NCBI RefSeq assembly: GCF_020172085.1 | Contig: NZ_JAIVAT010000007.1 | Coordinates: 558,001 to 622,000, forward strand | Source of the DNA: Rossellomorea aquimaris | GTDB taxonomy: Bacteria; Bacillota; Bacilli; Bacillales; Bacillaceae_B | Direction of reading: 5' to 3' | DNA length: 64,000 nt | Shown here: positions 24,301 through 32,108 of the stretch, piece by piece | Position numbering within the stretch: position 1 is the stretch's first letter | How the letters are laid out: each line of letters starts with the position of its first letter | Notes under the pieces: model-generated | Told to the model about the DNA's origin: nothing | What the model saw: only the letters and a program-made list of their open reading frames with translations | Databases searched by the model: none | Translations under genes and position numbers: made by a program

Positions 24301-24828
24301 CTAATTTTCAATAACCATTTCTCCTTCCCCACTTGGTACCTCAAATCCATTAAGGTAAGATGCTAAACGTTCCTCTGAAATAGGGAAGGAATTTGCATCA
24401 AAACGTTGGTTACGCAGCTTTAGTCGTTCACGTAAATCCTTTGGATGTACTTTTAAATAAATCAGTTTCCAGTTACCGCCTGAATCCTCAATCAGTTTCT
24501 TGTACTGGTTCCTTCTGACGCGGTCCCAAAAGCTAAAGTCAATCACCACCTGTTGCTTGTCGTGGATTAACTCTACTAAACGGTTACGTAATCGGTTTTC
24601 TGCAGATTTTCTATATTCATCAAACTTTTCCATGGGAAAATCAATCCCCCAGCGGCCATTTGTAGCCCATATTTCTTCATCAACTGAAAGACGTACAAAC
24701 CCTTCCTGTTCCAATATTTTTGAAAATGTGGTTTTCCCAGATCCGGCAATTCCACACATCATGACCACTAGAGGGGTTACATGATTTCTTTCACGATAAA
24801 TGGTGTCAAAATTAAATGTATCAAACAT
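24301..24828 (-). CDS. P-loop AAA-family ATPase/kinase
   Basis: A 175-residue protein with an N-terminal Walker A (GIAGSGKTT, about residues 26-34), an acidic Walker B-like stretch (QVVIDFSFWDRVRRNQYKKLIE) and an arginine-rich lid region (RERLKLRNQRFDANSF). This is the layout of small zeta-toxin-like or polynucleotide-kinase-like ATPases that phosphorylate small molecules or nucleic acid ends. No antitoxin-like partner is adjacent, which argues against a toxin role. Start 24828 follows AAGGGGGATT; the longer frame runs into the next gene's coding end. Confidence 0.75.
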   Translation of the reverse strand: MFDTFNFDTIYRERNHVTPLVVMMCGIAGSGKTTFSKILEQEGFVRLSVDEEIWATNGRWGIDFPMEKFDEYRKSAENRLRNRLVELIHDKQQVVIDFSFWDRVRRNQYKKLIEDSGGNWKLIYLKVHPKDLRERLKLRNQRFDANSFPISEERLASYLNGFEVPSGEGEMVIEN

Positions 24829-24866
24829 TAGTAAATCCCCCTTAAATGTTAACTCTTCGGTAAAAA

Positions 24867-25250
24867 TTAAAAAGGTATGTCTTTGGTTAATCCATATATC
24901 ATGTTGAATTCCCAATACTGCCCTGTTATCCCGAGTAATACAGGCGATTTGTAATATCCCAATTGATGTATAGTTTCACCATCGTTGTTAATAAATAATA
25001 TTTTATATGGTGGCATTTCAAAATCTAAGGTATTGGTAGAAAGCGTATCAGCATCATCCAGATCGTCAATAAGTTCATTGATAAACTTCTTGTCATTCAT
25101 TGTGACTACGTACTCCTCTTTTTCCCACGTAACAATCTTTAATTCTTTCACTTCTTCATTAAGATCAATATTTTTGTTTTGTTGACAACCAGCCATCACG
25201 AGTAAAAATAATGACGTAAAAAGGACAAGGCAAAACCTGTTTTTCCTCAT
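24867..25250 (-). CDS. lipoprotein of unknown function
   Basis: A 127-residue protein with a lipoprotein signal ending in VMAGC (cysteine at residue 22). The mature domain (LKIVTWEKEEYVVTMNDKKFINELIDDLDDADTLSTNTLDFEMPPYKILFINNDGETIHQLGYYK...) is of the same general plan as many small Bacillus surface lipoproteins: a helix over a beta sheet. The function is unknown. GGAGGT lies 7 bases before the ATG. It precedes the ATPase gene in the same direction with a 38-base gap. Confidence 0.68.
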   Translation of the reverse strand: MRKNRFCLVLFTSLFLLVMAGCQQNKNIDLNEEVKELKIVTWEKEEYVVTMNDKKFINELIDDLDDADTLSTNTLDFEMPPYKILFINNDGETIHQLGYYKSPVLLGITGQYWEFNMIYGLTKDIPF

Positions 25251-25477
25251 CTTATACCTCCATACCCTTTTTGTTGCATCTGATACAAATTAACTTATTC
25301 CATTCATTTGAATTATTTTTACCGGGCAGGGTGTTACACTTCTGAAGGGGCACTACCTTTGTGTATCCTATTTCTATTTTAACATGGAGCTTCTTATATT
25401 TTCCTTTTTTTACAATTAAATCTATGGTATCTTCCAGTAGAGTGCCTCGTGAGATGGAAAAAAGGGGGAGAGGATGA

Positions 25478-25957
25478 ATGAACATCGTATCGCTGAATGA
25501 GATACCGAAAGAAGACCTTATTGAATTTTTTAATCAGACGTGGGGTAGCTCGAAGATGGTGATTTCAAGCGGAGTCTATGATTGTACTCGTTTAGACGGC
25601 TTTGCCGTTTTGAATGAAGAGAGTGTCATCACGGGCTTGATTACATATGTGTTTAGGGATGGAGAATGTGAGATTATTTCACTTGATAGTTTGGAAGAAC
25701 GAAAGGGAATCGGCACTGCCCTGATGAAAGAAGTGGAAAGAGTCGCTGCTGAGAACCGATGCACACGCATGACACTGATTACGACCAATGACAATCTGCT
25801 GGCATTGAAATTTTATCAAAAGAGGGGCTTTGTCCTATCGAAAATCCACCGGAATGCCGTGGAGAAAGCGAGAGAGATTAAGCCTGAGATCCCTTTGATT
25901 GGGAATGAAGGGATTCCGATCAGAGATGAGATTGAACTCGAGAAGGGGGTGGGGTGA
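25478..25957 (+). CDS. GNAT-family N-acetyltransferase
   Basis: A 159-residue GNAT. The acetyl-CoA loop is EIISLDSLEERKGIGTALMKEVERVA and the last motif is NLLALKFYQKRGFVLSKIHRNAVEKAR. The latter resembles GNATs that act on small amines, but the substrate is unknown. GGGGGAGAGGATGA precedes the ATG. It is followed after 3 bases by the GrpB-family gene, so they are cotranscribed. Confidence 0.84.
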   Translation: MNIVSLNEIPKEDLIEFFNQTWGSSKMVISSGVYDCTRLDGFAVLNEESVITGLITYVFRDGECEIISLDSLEERKGIGTALMKEVERVAAENRCTRMTLITTNDNLLALKFYQKRGFVLSKIHRNAVEKAREIKPEIPLIGNEGIPIRDEIELEKGVG

Positions 25958-25960
25958 CGG

Positions 25961-26500
25961 ATGGAACATCACAATTGGCCAAAATGGGCTGTGGAAACAA
26001 TTGAGATAAAGCGTCCAAACCCGGAATGGATTGAAGCCGGGAGAACGGAAGTGAAGGAGCTTTTGCACCATTTGAGTCCCTTTGGTGTAAAGGACGTGGA
26101 GCATGTCGGAAGCACTTCGATACGCGACCTGCCGGCGAAACCGGTTCTTGACGTGATGGCCATGATTCCATCCTTTGCTGATCTTGAGGAGATATCCGAG
26201 AAGCTTGCGAAGGATCAATGGCATTATGTACCGACGGAGCTCGATAACCGGCCATGGAGAAGATTCTTTATCAAGGTGGAGAATGAGAAGCGCGTCGCCC
26301 ATCTGCACCTCATGCTGGAAGGGGAACCGAGATGGGAGGAACAGCGGTTATTTCGAGACCGATTAAATGAAAACCCTTCCTTAAAAGAAGAGTACGCCGA
26401 GCTTAAAAAGCATCTGGCGGAGCAATTTCCCGACGATCGGGAGGCGTATTCAGAAGGGAAAGCATCATTTATACAAAGAGTGTTGGGGGAGGAAAAATGA
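25961..26500 (+). CDS. GrpB-family (UPF0157) protein
   Basis: A 179-residue protein of the GrpB family, which has a nucleotidyltransferase fold. The conserved core is VEHVGSTSIRDLPAKPVLDVMAMI followed by RRFFIKVENEKRVAHLHLMLEG and FRDRLNENPSLKEEYAELKKHLAEQF. The biochemical function remains unproven in the family. It sits in an operon with the GNAT gene upstream (3-base gap) and the lipoprotein gene downstream (ATGA overlap). Confidence 0.85.
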   Translation: MEHHNWPKWAVETIEIKRPNPEWIEAGRTEVKELLHHLSPFGVKDVEHVGSTSIRDLPAKPVLDVMAMIPSFADLEEISEKLAKDQWHYVPTELDNRPWRRFFIKVENEKRVAHLHLMLEGEPRWEEQRLFRDRLNENPSLKEEYAELKKHLAEQFPDDREAYSEGKASFIQRVLGEEK

Positions 26501-27096
26501 ACAAACGATTATTGCTTATCATGATACTCGCCATGGGGTTCCTCCTGATGGCATGCATTGGGGCAGCGGAGCAAAGTGGAAGTACGGAACAAGCGGAGCC
26601 CGAAAAGGAAGAAAGCCAACGTGCAGAAGAGACTGAAGCAGATGAAACGGTTGATTCTGTGGATATGCAAGAGGCCACATCACAAAACCAATCAGACAGC
26701 GAAGAAGATCCTCTTGCTACATACCCTTCAGACAAAATCGAATACGCCCGCGTCTGGCTGCAGGTGATCGGGAATCAAGATGTAGAAGAGTTGAATGTCC
26801 GACATATTTCAGCCGGGGAGAATTTGAACCCTTATGATGAAGAGAGTGTTTCTTATCCTGAAGACGTCATCGTATTAAGCGGCAAAGCCATGGCCGATGG
26901 CGTTGTCACATACAGCGGCAATGGGGACGGCACGATAAATGTGTATGATGTTCCATCGCACTGGCCAACAAGTGAACAGCTAAAGGAGTCGATGGAGGAG
27001 TATACGCAAGGAATCGTGGAAGGTGCGGAGAAGGTTTCCGTTGATGCGGGGGAGGATGAAGAGGTTATTGGGTTGATTGAGAAGATGGAAGGGTAG
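26497..27096 (+). CDS. lipoprotein with acidic linker
   Basis: A 199-residue protein with lipobox LLMAC, a long acidic and glutamine-rich linker (about 22-70, EQSGSTEQAEPEKEESQRAEE...) and a small globular domain (YPSDKIEYARVWLQVIGNQDVEELNVRHISAGENLNPYDEESVSYPEDVIVLSG...). It resembles other unassigned Bacillus lipoproteins that carry KIEYARVWL. It starts inside the end of the GrpB gene (ATGA) so it is translationally coupled to it. Confidence 0.68.
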   Translation: MNKRLLLIMILAMGFLLMACIGAAEQSGSTEQAEPEKEESQRAEETEADETVDSVDMQEATSQNQSDSEEDPLATYPSDKIEYARVWLQVIGNQDVEELNVRHISAGENLNPYDEESVSYPEDVIVLSGKAMADGVVTYSGNGDGTINVYDVPSHWPTSEQLKESMEEYTQGIVEGAEKVSVDAGEDEEVIGLIEKMEG

Positions 27097-27103
27097 GAAG
27101 CCA

Positions 27104-27162
27104 TGGGGACAGGCACCATGGCTCATTTTTGAGAAAGTGCCACGGTACCTGTCCCTGTGGTT
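27104..27162. repeat. GGGGACAGG / GGTACCTGTCC repeat
   Basis: CATGGGGACAGGCACCATGG and CACGGTACCTGTCCCTGTGG are separated by a short spacer. It is a gene-end hairpin between the lipoprotein gene and the following small membrane gene. Confidence 0.65.
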
Positions 27163-27181
27163 CAAGAACAGGAGGATAAAA

Positions 27182-27460
27182 TTGAAAAGTGAAGCAACAT
27201 CAAAGAAGTGGACGTTCTTTAGAACGGTTCCTCTTGCGATCATCCTTTTGATTTCTTTGCTTTATTTATTTGATGAAGATCCTTTTAATAACGACATAGG
27301 TTGGTTTATGATGATCCTTTTTTGGTTGTATAAGGGTTTGTTTGATCTGATAGAAGATAAGAGGAATGGGAATAAGAAGTCGATGATTGGGAATGCCATT
27401 TTTGTCTTTGCTGCGACCGGAGTTCTGGTTTGGCAGATTGGCACATACTTGGCTGGGTAG
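27182..27460 (+). CDS. small membrane protein
   Basis: A 92-residue protein with three hydrophobic segments (FRTVPLAIILLISLLYLF; IGWFMMILFWLYKGLFDLI; IGNAIFVFAATGVLVWQIG). The start is TTG at 27182, chosen because AGGAGG lies exactly 6 bases upstream; the longer frame reads through the gene-end repeat. The function is unknown. Confidence 0.65.
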   Translation: MKSEATSKKWTFFRTVPLAIILLISLLYLFDEDPFNNDIGWFMMILFWLYKGLFDLIEDKRNGNKKSMIGNAIFVFAATGVLVWQIGTYLAG

Positions 27461-27534
27461 TGCCCAATAAAAGAGTTTGTTCAAAAAATAAGAAAAACAA
27501 TGTATAACGCTATTAAGAAAGTAAGGTGACATCG

Positions 27535-28524
27535 ATGCTTCCATTAAAAAAAGGCGATAAGATAGGGATTTTCACTCCATCAGCACCTGCGACGGTAACA
27601 GCAAGGAAACGATACGAACGGGCAAAGGCATTCCTTGAAAGCAAAGGGTTCAGCATAGTAGAAGGAAATTTAACGGGGAAATCTGAAGTCTATCGCTCAG
27701 GTTCACCTAAAGCGCGTGCAAATGAATTGAATGAGTTATTGAGAGACCCTGAAATCAAGATGGTCATGTCAACGATCGGAGGCACTAACTCTAACAGCTT
27801 ATTACCGTATATCGATTATGAGGAGTTCAAACGAAATCCGAAAATCGTCGTAGGTTATTCAGATGTAACAGCCATTTTACTTGCACTTTATCATAAAACA
27901 AATGTAACGACCTATTATGGCCCTGCTCTTATTCCTTCGTTTGGTGAATTTGAACCGTTAGTGAACGATACGTATCAGTATTTTGAAAATTACTTTATGA
28001 GTGAATGTCACCTTCCTTATGAAATCCCGATGCCGAAGTTTTGGTCTGATGAACCTGTTAATTGGTTAGAAAAGACCAGGGATAAAGCTCTCTATCCAAA
28101 TGAGTGGATAACAAGAAACACCGGTGCGGCAGAAGGGAGATTAGTAGGTGGAAATGTAAATGCCATGTATGGATTTATTGGAACAGAGTATTTCCCACCC
28201 ATTCAAAATGGGGACATCTTACTGATAGAGGATTGCGCGAAGGACGCGTCTATCGTGGAAAAAAACTTTGCGATGCTCAAAATGCATGGAATCTTTGAGA
28301 AGGTATCAGGAATCATTTTAGGAAAGCACGAGGGATATGATGATTTAGGGATGGGAAAGAAACCTATAGAGATCCTTATGGAGCAATTAGATGATAAAGA
28401 GATTCCTATTTTAGGAGAATTTGATACCTGTCATACTCATCCCATGCATCCTTTAGCCATAGGAAAAAAAGTAAGGTTCGATACCAAAACCAAATTAGTA
28501 CATTGCGTTGAAGAGTGGCTCTAG
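27535..28524 (+). CDS. S66-family LD-carboxypeptidase / MccF-like
   Basis: A 329-residue serine peptidase of family S66. The nucleophile is S109 in VVGYSDVTA, with E232 in LLIEDCAKD and H300 in FDTCHTHPMHPLAIG completing the Ser-Glu-His triad. Members either trim tetrapeptides from murein (LdcA) or cleave acylated nucleotide antibiotics and similar amides (MccF); the absence of a signal peptide and the MccF-like region around VGGNVNAMYGFIGTEYFP fit a cytoplasmic resistance or recycling role. AAGGTGA precedes the ATG. Confidence 0.85.
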   Translation: MLPLKKGDKIGIFTPSAPATVTARKRYERAKAFLESKGFSIVEGNLTGKSEVYRSGSPKARANELNELLRDPEIKMVMSTIGGTNSNSLLPYIDYEEFKRNPKIVVGYSDVTAILLALYHKTNVTTYYGPALIPSFGEFEPLVNDTYQYFENYFMSECHLPYEIPMPKFWSDEPVNWLEKTRDKALYPNEWITRNTGAAEGRLVGGNVNAMYGFIGTEYFPPIQNGDILLIEDCAKDASIVEKNFAMLKMHGIFEKVSGIILGKHEGYDDLGMGKKPIEILMEQLDDKEIPILGEFDTCHTHPMHPLAIGKKVRFDTKTKLVHCVEEWL

Positions 28525-28560
28525 ATGATGGAAAATATCGATCATAAGAAAGGAATCCAA

Positions 28561-28950
28561 ATGAATCTATTAAAAAAAGGATTACTCAGAGGCACTATCC
28601 CATTTATTCTCCTGACACTCGTATCCCTTTGGCTTACCTATCAAGGATTATCGGTAGCTTCAAATCACGCCTTTTTCATGGGTCTCATCGCTTTTTTCCT
28701 TGGAGTGACAAGTGTCATTTATGAAATTCAAGGTTGGCGTTTCATAAAACAAATTTTCGTTCATTATGTGCTTATGCTGGTAACTGTTTTTCCGACGTTG
28801 CTTCTGAGCGGTATGTATCCACTGGATTCCATAAGAGATGTCGTAAATGTATATTTTCTGTTTAATATAGTGGGGGTCATTCTGTTTTTGATTACTCATC
28901 TTATTTTTCAATGGCGTTATAGAGCGTATATGAAAGCTCAGAAACAATAG
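28561..28950 (+). CDS. four-helix membrane protein, DUF3021-like
   Basis: A 129-residue protein with four hydrophobic segments and a KKGLLRGTIPFILLTLVSLWLTY N-terminus, reminiscent of DUF3021 proteins. Those usually neighbour LytTR regulators, but none is present here, so the assignment is tentative. Start 28561 is preferred because AAAGGAATCC lies just upstream; a frame starting at 28525 directly follows the peptidase stop. Confidence 0.6.
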   Translation: MNLLKKGLLRGTIPFILLTLVSLWLTYQGLSVASNHAFFMGLIAFFLGVTSVIYEIQGWRFIKQIFVHYVLMLVTVFPTLLLSGMYPLDSIRDVVNVYFLFNIVGVILFLITHLIFQWRYRAYMKAQKQ

Positions 28951-28984
28951 AGTCTTAGAGGATTTACCTCTAAGACTCTATTGT
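28944..28984. terminator. bidirectional intrinsic terminator
   Basis: A perfect 18-bp stem (28944-28961 with 28967-28984) and 5-base loop overlap the ends of two convergent genes. Confidence 0.8.
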
Positions 28985-29329
28985 TTGCGCCGAAAGATTG
29001 ACCCAAATGACCGCCCCCATCGGATGCTTGTACGAAAGGGGCTCTGGATAGATCTTGGGGTTTTCAAGGACCCAGGCATAGGTTTTTTGATAAGGTAAGT
29101 CTTGAGCATTCTCACTTTGAACGCAGTGAAACTCATGGCTTTCCTGATAGTCCTTTAAGGTTAACTCTTTACTATCAATGAGATTGACTTCCCCATACAC
29201 CATACCTGATCCACTCTTGATGAGAGCAATCGTTCCACGTATCTTTGTGTTGGAGCCCCTGATTTCCCACTTCTTTTTTCCGTCCAATATGTGTTCAATC
29301 CAAGGGGATTTTATGATGAGCCCTTTCAT
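28970..29329 (-). CDS. ASCH-domain protein
   Basis: A 119-residue protein with an ASCH (PUA-like) fold: GLIIKSPWIEHILDGKKKWEIRGSNTKIRGTIALIKSGSGMVYGEVNLID is the typical nucleic-acid-binding entry, with WEIR being the signature. ASCH proteins are thought to bind RNA or act as RNA-modifying cofactors; some are amidohydrolases of modified nucleosides. It stands alone between the DUF3021-like gene and a GNAT gene. Confidence 0.8.
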   Translation of the reverse strand: MKGLIIKSPWIEHILDGKKKWEIRGSNTKIRGTIALIKSGSGMVYGEVNLIDSKELTLKDYQESHEFHCVQSENAQDLPYQKTYAWVLENPKIYPEPLSYKHPMGAVIWVNLSAQTIES

Positions 29330-29356
29330 GGCACTTCTCCTTTTTCTTCCCGTTCG

Positions 29357-30271
29357 TCACTCTGCATACATATCCGTGATTGATTTACTTCGAATGAATC
29401 CAAGGTTTTCGTAGAGCTTAATAGCTGGATTATTTTTAAGTACAGACAGGCGGGTAGCCGGGTATTCTTTACTTGAACTGTTGATGGAATGGGTTAATAG
29501 AAATCGTCCGAGACCTTTATGCTGGTGATCGGGGTCTACGGCTAAGCTCATGATGAGAGGATACTCTTCGAATTCCATGTGGAGGCAGACACCTACGATG
29601 GTGTTCGTTCCCGTATCGACAATCACTCGTGAACTTTCATCCATGATGGGATTGTTTCGGTGTAAGTCCAGAAACTCCTTCACATGCAGAATATAATCCT
29701 CTTTGGCTGCGATGTGTTTATATACAGAATTCGCTCTATAGGCTTTCATAATCAAAGTGGCTATCTCATCCGTATCTTCACAGACAATCGCTCTTGATGC
29801 ATATCCTTCAGGAAGTATGGCCGACATGGATTGTGTTGGACGGGTCATCCAATAATTCACTTCATGAATCTGGCATCCTTGTTGTTCATACGTTGGCACA
29901 TGTTCTTCTACCACTTCTCTAATGAGGATCTTATCGTCGGTCTTCGATATCGTTTTTAAATAGGGTAATAGCTTATTGACTAAGCCATCATAATCTTCAT
30001 AAGGTGGAACAACAAATAAATCTGACATGAAATTTGGTTTCAGGAATACACCGCCAATGATGGTTTCATCCTTCATGATGAAATATCCGCAGTCAAAAAT
30101 CGAAGCTTGTTCGATTAATGTCGCAGCTGATCTTCTAAAATAGTAGTCTGCATATTTTTGTCCATAATAGATGGAATAATATCGTATGTAATCCTTTGGT
30201 TCTTGATAAACTAGTTTGAATCCGCCTTCTAAATGGATAGGTTCTTTCAACGTTTGAACGTGGTCACTCAT
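29357..30271 (-). CDS. two-domain GNAT acetyltransferase
   Basis: A 304-residue protein with a divergent N-terminal GNAT-like half (to about 150) and a canonical C-terminal domain (about 160-300) holding motif A LIMSLAVDPDHQHKGLGRFLLTHSIN and NPAIKLYENLGFI. The N-terminal half probably contributes substrate binding. The substrate is unknown. It is followed 27 bases downstream by the ASCH gene in the same direction, so they may be an operon. Confidence 0.82.
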   Translation of the reverse strand: MSDHVQTLKEPIHLEGGFKLVYQEPKDYIRYYSIYYGQKYADYYFRRSAATLIEQASIFDCGYFIMKDETIIGGVFLKPNFMSDLFVVPPYEDYDGLVNKLLPYLKTISKTDDKILIREVVEEHVPTYEQQGCQIHEVNYWMTRPTQSMSAILPEGYASRAIVCEDTDEIATLIMKAYRANSVYKHIAAKEDYILHVKEFLDLHRNNPIMDESSRVIVDTGTNTIVGVCLHMEFEEYPLIMSLAVDPDHQHKGLGRFLLTHSINSSSKEYPATRLSVLKNNPAIKLYENLGFIRSKSITDMYAE

Positions 30272-30430
30272 TCTTCTCGCCCCCTCGCATTAAGTTTAAC
30301 ATATTTTTCCTATGTGGAAGTCAGAGAGATATTTAAGTCATACAACGGCTCATCCATTGATATGATAGAATCAACATAACAATTAGGCGGTTTAGTAAAA
30401 ATAATTGCCGATAAAGGAGCGAATACGTCA

Positions 30431-30634
30431 TTGGCTATTATCACGTTTCTACTCATTGGATGGGTGCTCACTTGGTTTAAGTTTCAACATTTATTTATTC
30501 AGGCATTCAAAGAACTCTTCAAGCTGGATATCAGTAATGCGAGCTATTATTTTGTTTTCTTTTGTATAGGTGTATTTGGTGATCTGATCTTATTCATTCA
30601 AGGTTCTTATGAAGTGATTTTGATTCATTCGTAG
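30431..30634 (+). CDS. small two-helix membrane protein
   Basis: A 67-residue protein starting at TTG 30431, with AAAGGAG 11 bases upstream. Two hydrophobic segments (AIITFLLIGWVLTWF and YYFVFFCIGVFGDLILFI) flank a short amphipathic loop. No family was recognised. Confidence 0.5.
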   Translation: MAIITFLLIGWVLTWFKFQHLFIQAFKELFKLDISNASYYFVFFCIGVFGDLILFIQGSYEVILIHS

Positions 30635-30762
30635 TGTGGGGAATAAAACCACGACATTAGCGGATTCTTTTTATTAGTCAGGCTGAACCTGAGGTAGGCT
30701 TTCTTATTGATAGAAGGTCTATTTTTTTGCCTTGGGTTCGGGGAAGACTCTACTTTGCCTGA

Positions 30763-30798
30763 TTGACGAGCAACTATTTGGTTGCTTATAATGGACGT
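30763..30798 (+). promoter_or_regulatory. arsR promoter with palindromic spacer
   Basis: TTGACG (30763-30768), 18 bp, TATAAT (30787-30792). The predicted start of transcription falls at the ATG of the ArsR gene (30799). The spacer holds AGCAAC (30769-30774)/GTTGCT (30781-30786), a probable operator. Confidence 0.65.
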
Positions 30799-31071
30799 AT
30801 GGATAAAGACGTTATATTCAAAGCCCTTAGCGACTCGACGCGGCGATTGATCCTGGATGAGCTTTCCGATCGGAACGAGTTGACGTTATATGAACTTACT
30901 GCTCGTCTCGTGATGAAGCATGATCTTTCCATCACCAGGCAGGGCATTACGAAACATCTTAACCTATTGGAAGAAGCCGGGCTCGTCTTGTCACAGCGCA
31001 AAGGGAAATATCGAGTGCTTACGTTTAACAAAGAACCGCTTACGAACTTATTAAAAGGATGGGTAGAATAA
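30799..31071 (+). CDS. ArsR-family transcriptional repressor
   Basis: A 90-residue winged-helix regulator (IFKALSDSTRRLILDELSDRNELTLYELTARL...SITRQGITKHLNLLEEAGLVLSQRKGKYRVLTFN). No metal-binding cysteines. The start at 30799 rather than 30763 is chosen because the latter TTG is the -35 box of a near-consensus promoter. There is no ribosome binding site between the -10 box and the ATG, which suggests a leaderless transcript. The VOC gene 39 bases downstream is its likely operon partner. Confidence 0.87.
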   Translation: MDKDVIFKALSDSTRRLILDELSDRNELTLYELTARLVMKHDLSITRQGITKHLNLLEEAGLVLSQRKGKYRVLTFNKEPLTNLLKGWVE

Positions 31072-31110
31072 GGAATCACTCCATCACCCTTCCAGAGGAG
31101 GCCATTACAG

Positions 31111-31497
31111 ATGAAGATTTTCATTACCAGTATATTCGTTCAGGATCAGGACAAAGCATTGGCGTTTTATACAGAAACGCTGGACTTTGTTAAGAAGCAT
31201 GACGTTCCAACCGGGGCTCACAGGTGGATCACGCTTGTTTCTCCGGATCAACAGGAAGGGACTGAGCTGTTACTTGAACCGAATGAACACCCGGCTGCGA
31301 AAGAATTTCAGGAGAAACTATTCGCAGATGGCATCCCAGTCACGATGTTTGGGGTTTCGGATATTCATGAAGAGCATAAGCGATTAGTGGACAAAGGGGT
31401 AAGCTTTACAATGGAGCCGACAACTATGGGGAACGTCACAATAGCTGTGTTTGATGATACATGCGGAAACCTGATTCAGATGATGGAGCAGAAGTAA
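31111..31497 (+). CDS. VOC/glyoxalase-family protein
   Basis: A 128-residue vicinal-oxygen-chelate protein (SIFVQDQDKALAFYTETLDFVKKHDVPTGAHRWITLVSPDQ...GVSDIHEEHKRLVDKGVSFTMEPTTMGNVTIAVFDDTCGNLIQMMEQK). This subtype, with MEPTTMG and DTCGNLIQ, is commonly encoded after ArsR genes; the reaction is unknown. AGAGGAGG precedes the ATG. Confidence 0.85.
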   Translation: MKIFITSIFVQDQDKALAFYTETLDFVKKHDVPTGAHRWITLVSPDQQEGTELLLEPNEHPAAKEFQEKLFADGIPVTMFGVSDIHEEHKRLVDKGVSFTMEPTTMGNVTIAVFDDTCGNLIQMMEQK

Positions 31498-31508
31498 CCT
31501 ACATCCTC

Positions 31509-31561
31509 GACCGTCCCTCTATGTGCTGTATACGGCGCGCAGAGGGGACGGTCCTTTTTTT
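31509..31561. terminator. terminator formed by the GGGACGGTC repeat
   Basis: GACCGTCCCTCT (31509-31520) pairs with AGAGGGGACGGTC (31541-31553) with one bulge and is followed by a run of T. It ends the arsR-VOC transcript. Confidence 0.7.
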
Positions 31562-31620
31562 GATGTAGGACCACACCATAAAAAAATCTGCCTCCATTCG
31601 AGACAGATAGGTAGATTACT

Positions 31621-31815
31621 TTAGAAAAGGGTGCTGATTTTTTCTCTGCAGAAGGGACAGGATATTTCTTTAATTTCTTTAAAAAAGATCGCCTTTTTCG
31701 CCGATCGGATATTTTCAAAAAAATCGGGATAAGGAATTCCGCACTCCGTCACCTTGGTATTCTTTATAGCATGTTTTTGAGAGGAAAAAGGTCCTTTTAT
31801 CACCGGGAATAGCAA
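31621..31815 (-). CDS. small cysteine-containing protein
   Basis: A 64-residue protein starting at TTG 31815 with GGAGG exactly 7 bases upstream. The sequence is basic, with a CPFC motif near the C-terminus (EISCPFCREKISTLF) and a further cysteine in KVTECGIPYP, so it may bind a metal. The strong ribosome binding site is the main support. No family was recognised. Confidence 0.45.
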   Translation of the reverse strand: MLFPVIKGPFSSQKHAIKNTKVTECGIPYPDFFENIRSAKKAIFFKEIKEISCPFCREKISTLF

Positions 31816-31830
31816 TAGAAAACCTCCATT

Positions 31831-32108
31831 ATAAATTGAGATGAAAGTATTAATGTAGCATTTGGATATTAATCTAGTGTTGGGGAAATGTTAACGGTTG
31901 GTAAAGGTTGCGTTCGTTTTTCTTTATGAGATGGTGTAGAAAGTCTTTACTTGAGGGAGAAGACACGTATTTGAATAAAGGTGAGCATTGCTGATGGCAG
32001 TGCTTTTTTTGTATGTAATTCACCTTGAACATAAGGAAGACCTCAATAACAACAGGCGGAGTTTCTTGACCGTGACAAGGGCCTGCCCCTTGTCACGGCC
32101 AATCCCTA
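31831..32108. other. intergenic with isolated terminator and inverted repeat
   Basis: A stem AGCATTGC (31984-31991)/GCAGTGCT (31997-32004) followed by TTTTTTT is a good plus-strand terminator without an upstream plus-strand gene in this stretch. A second stem at 32069-32099 (GACCGTGACAAGGG/CCCTTGTCACGGCC-type) follows. The first could end a small RNA. Confidence 0.4.

Noticed and set aside
24301..24828. Zeta-toxin of a toxin-antitoxin pair
   Set aside because: The P-loop ATPase resembles zeta toxins in outline, but no epsilon-like antitoxin gene is adjacent and the neighbour is a surface lipoprotein.
25252..25485. 77-codon minus-strand frame ending just before the lipoprotein gene at 25250
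   Set aside because: It has no ribosome binding site, covers the promoter and SD of the lipoprotein gene, and ends two bases before that gene's start. It is more likely leader sequence.
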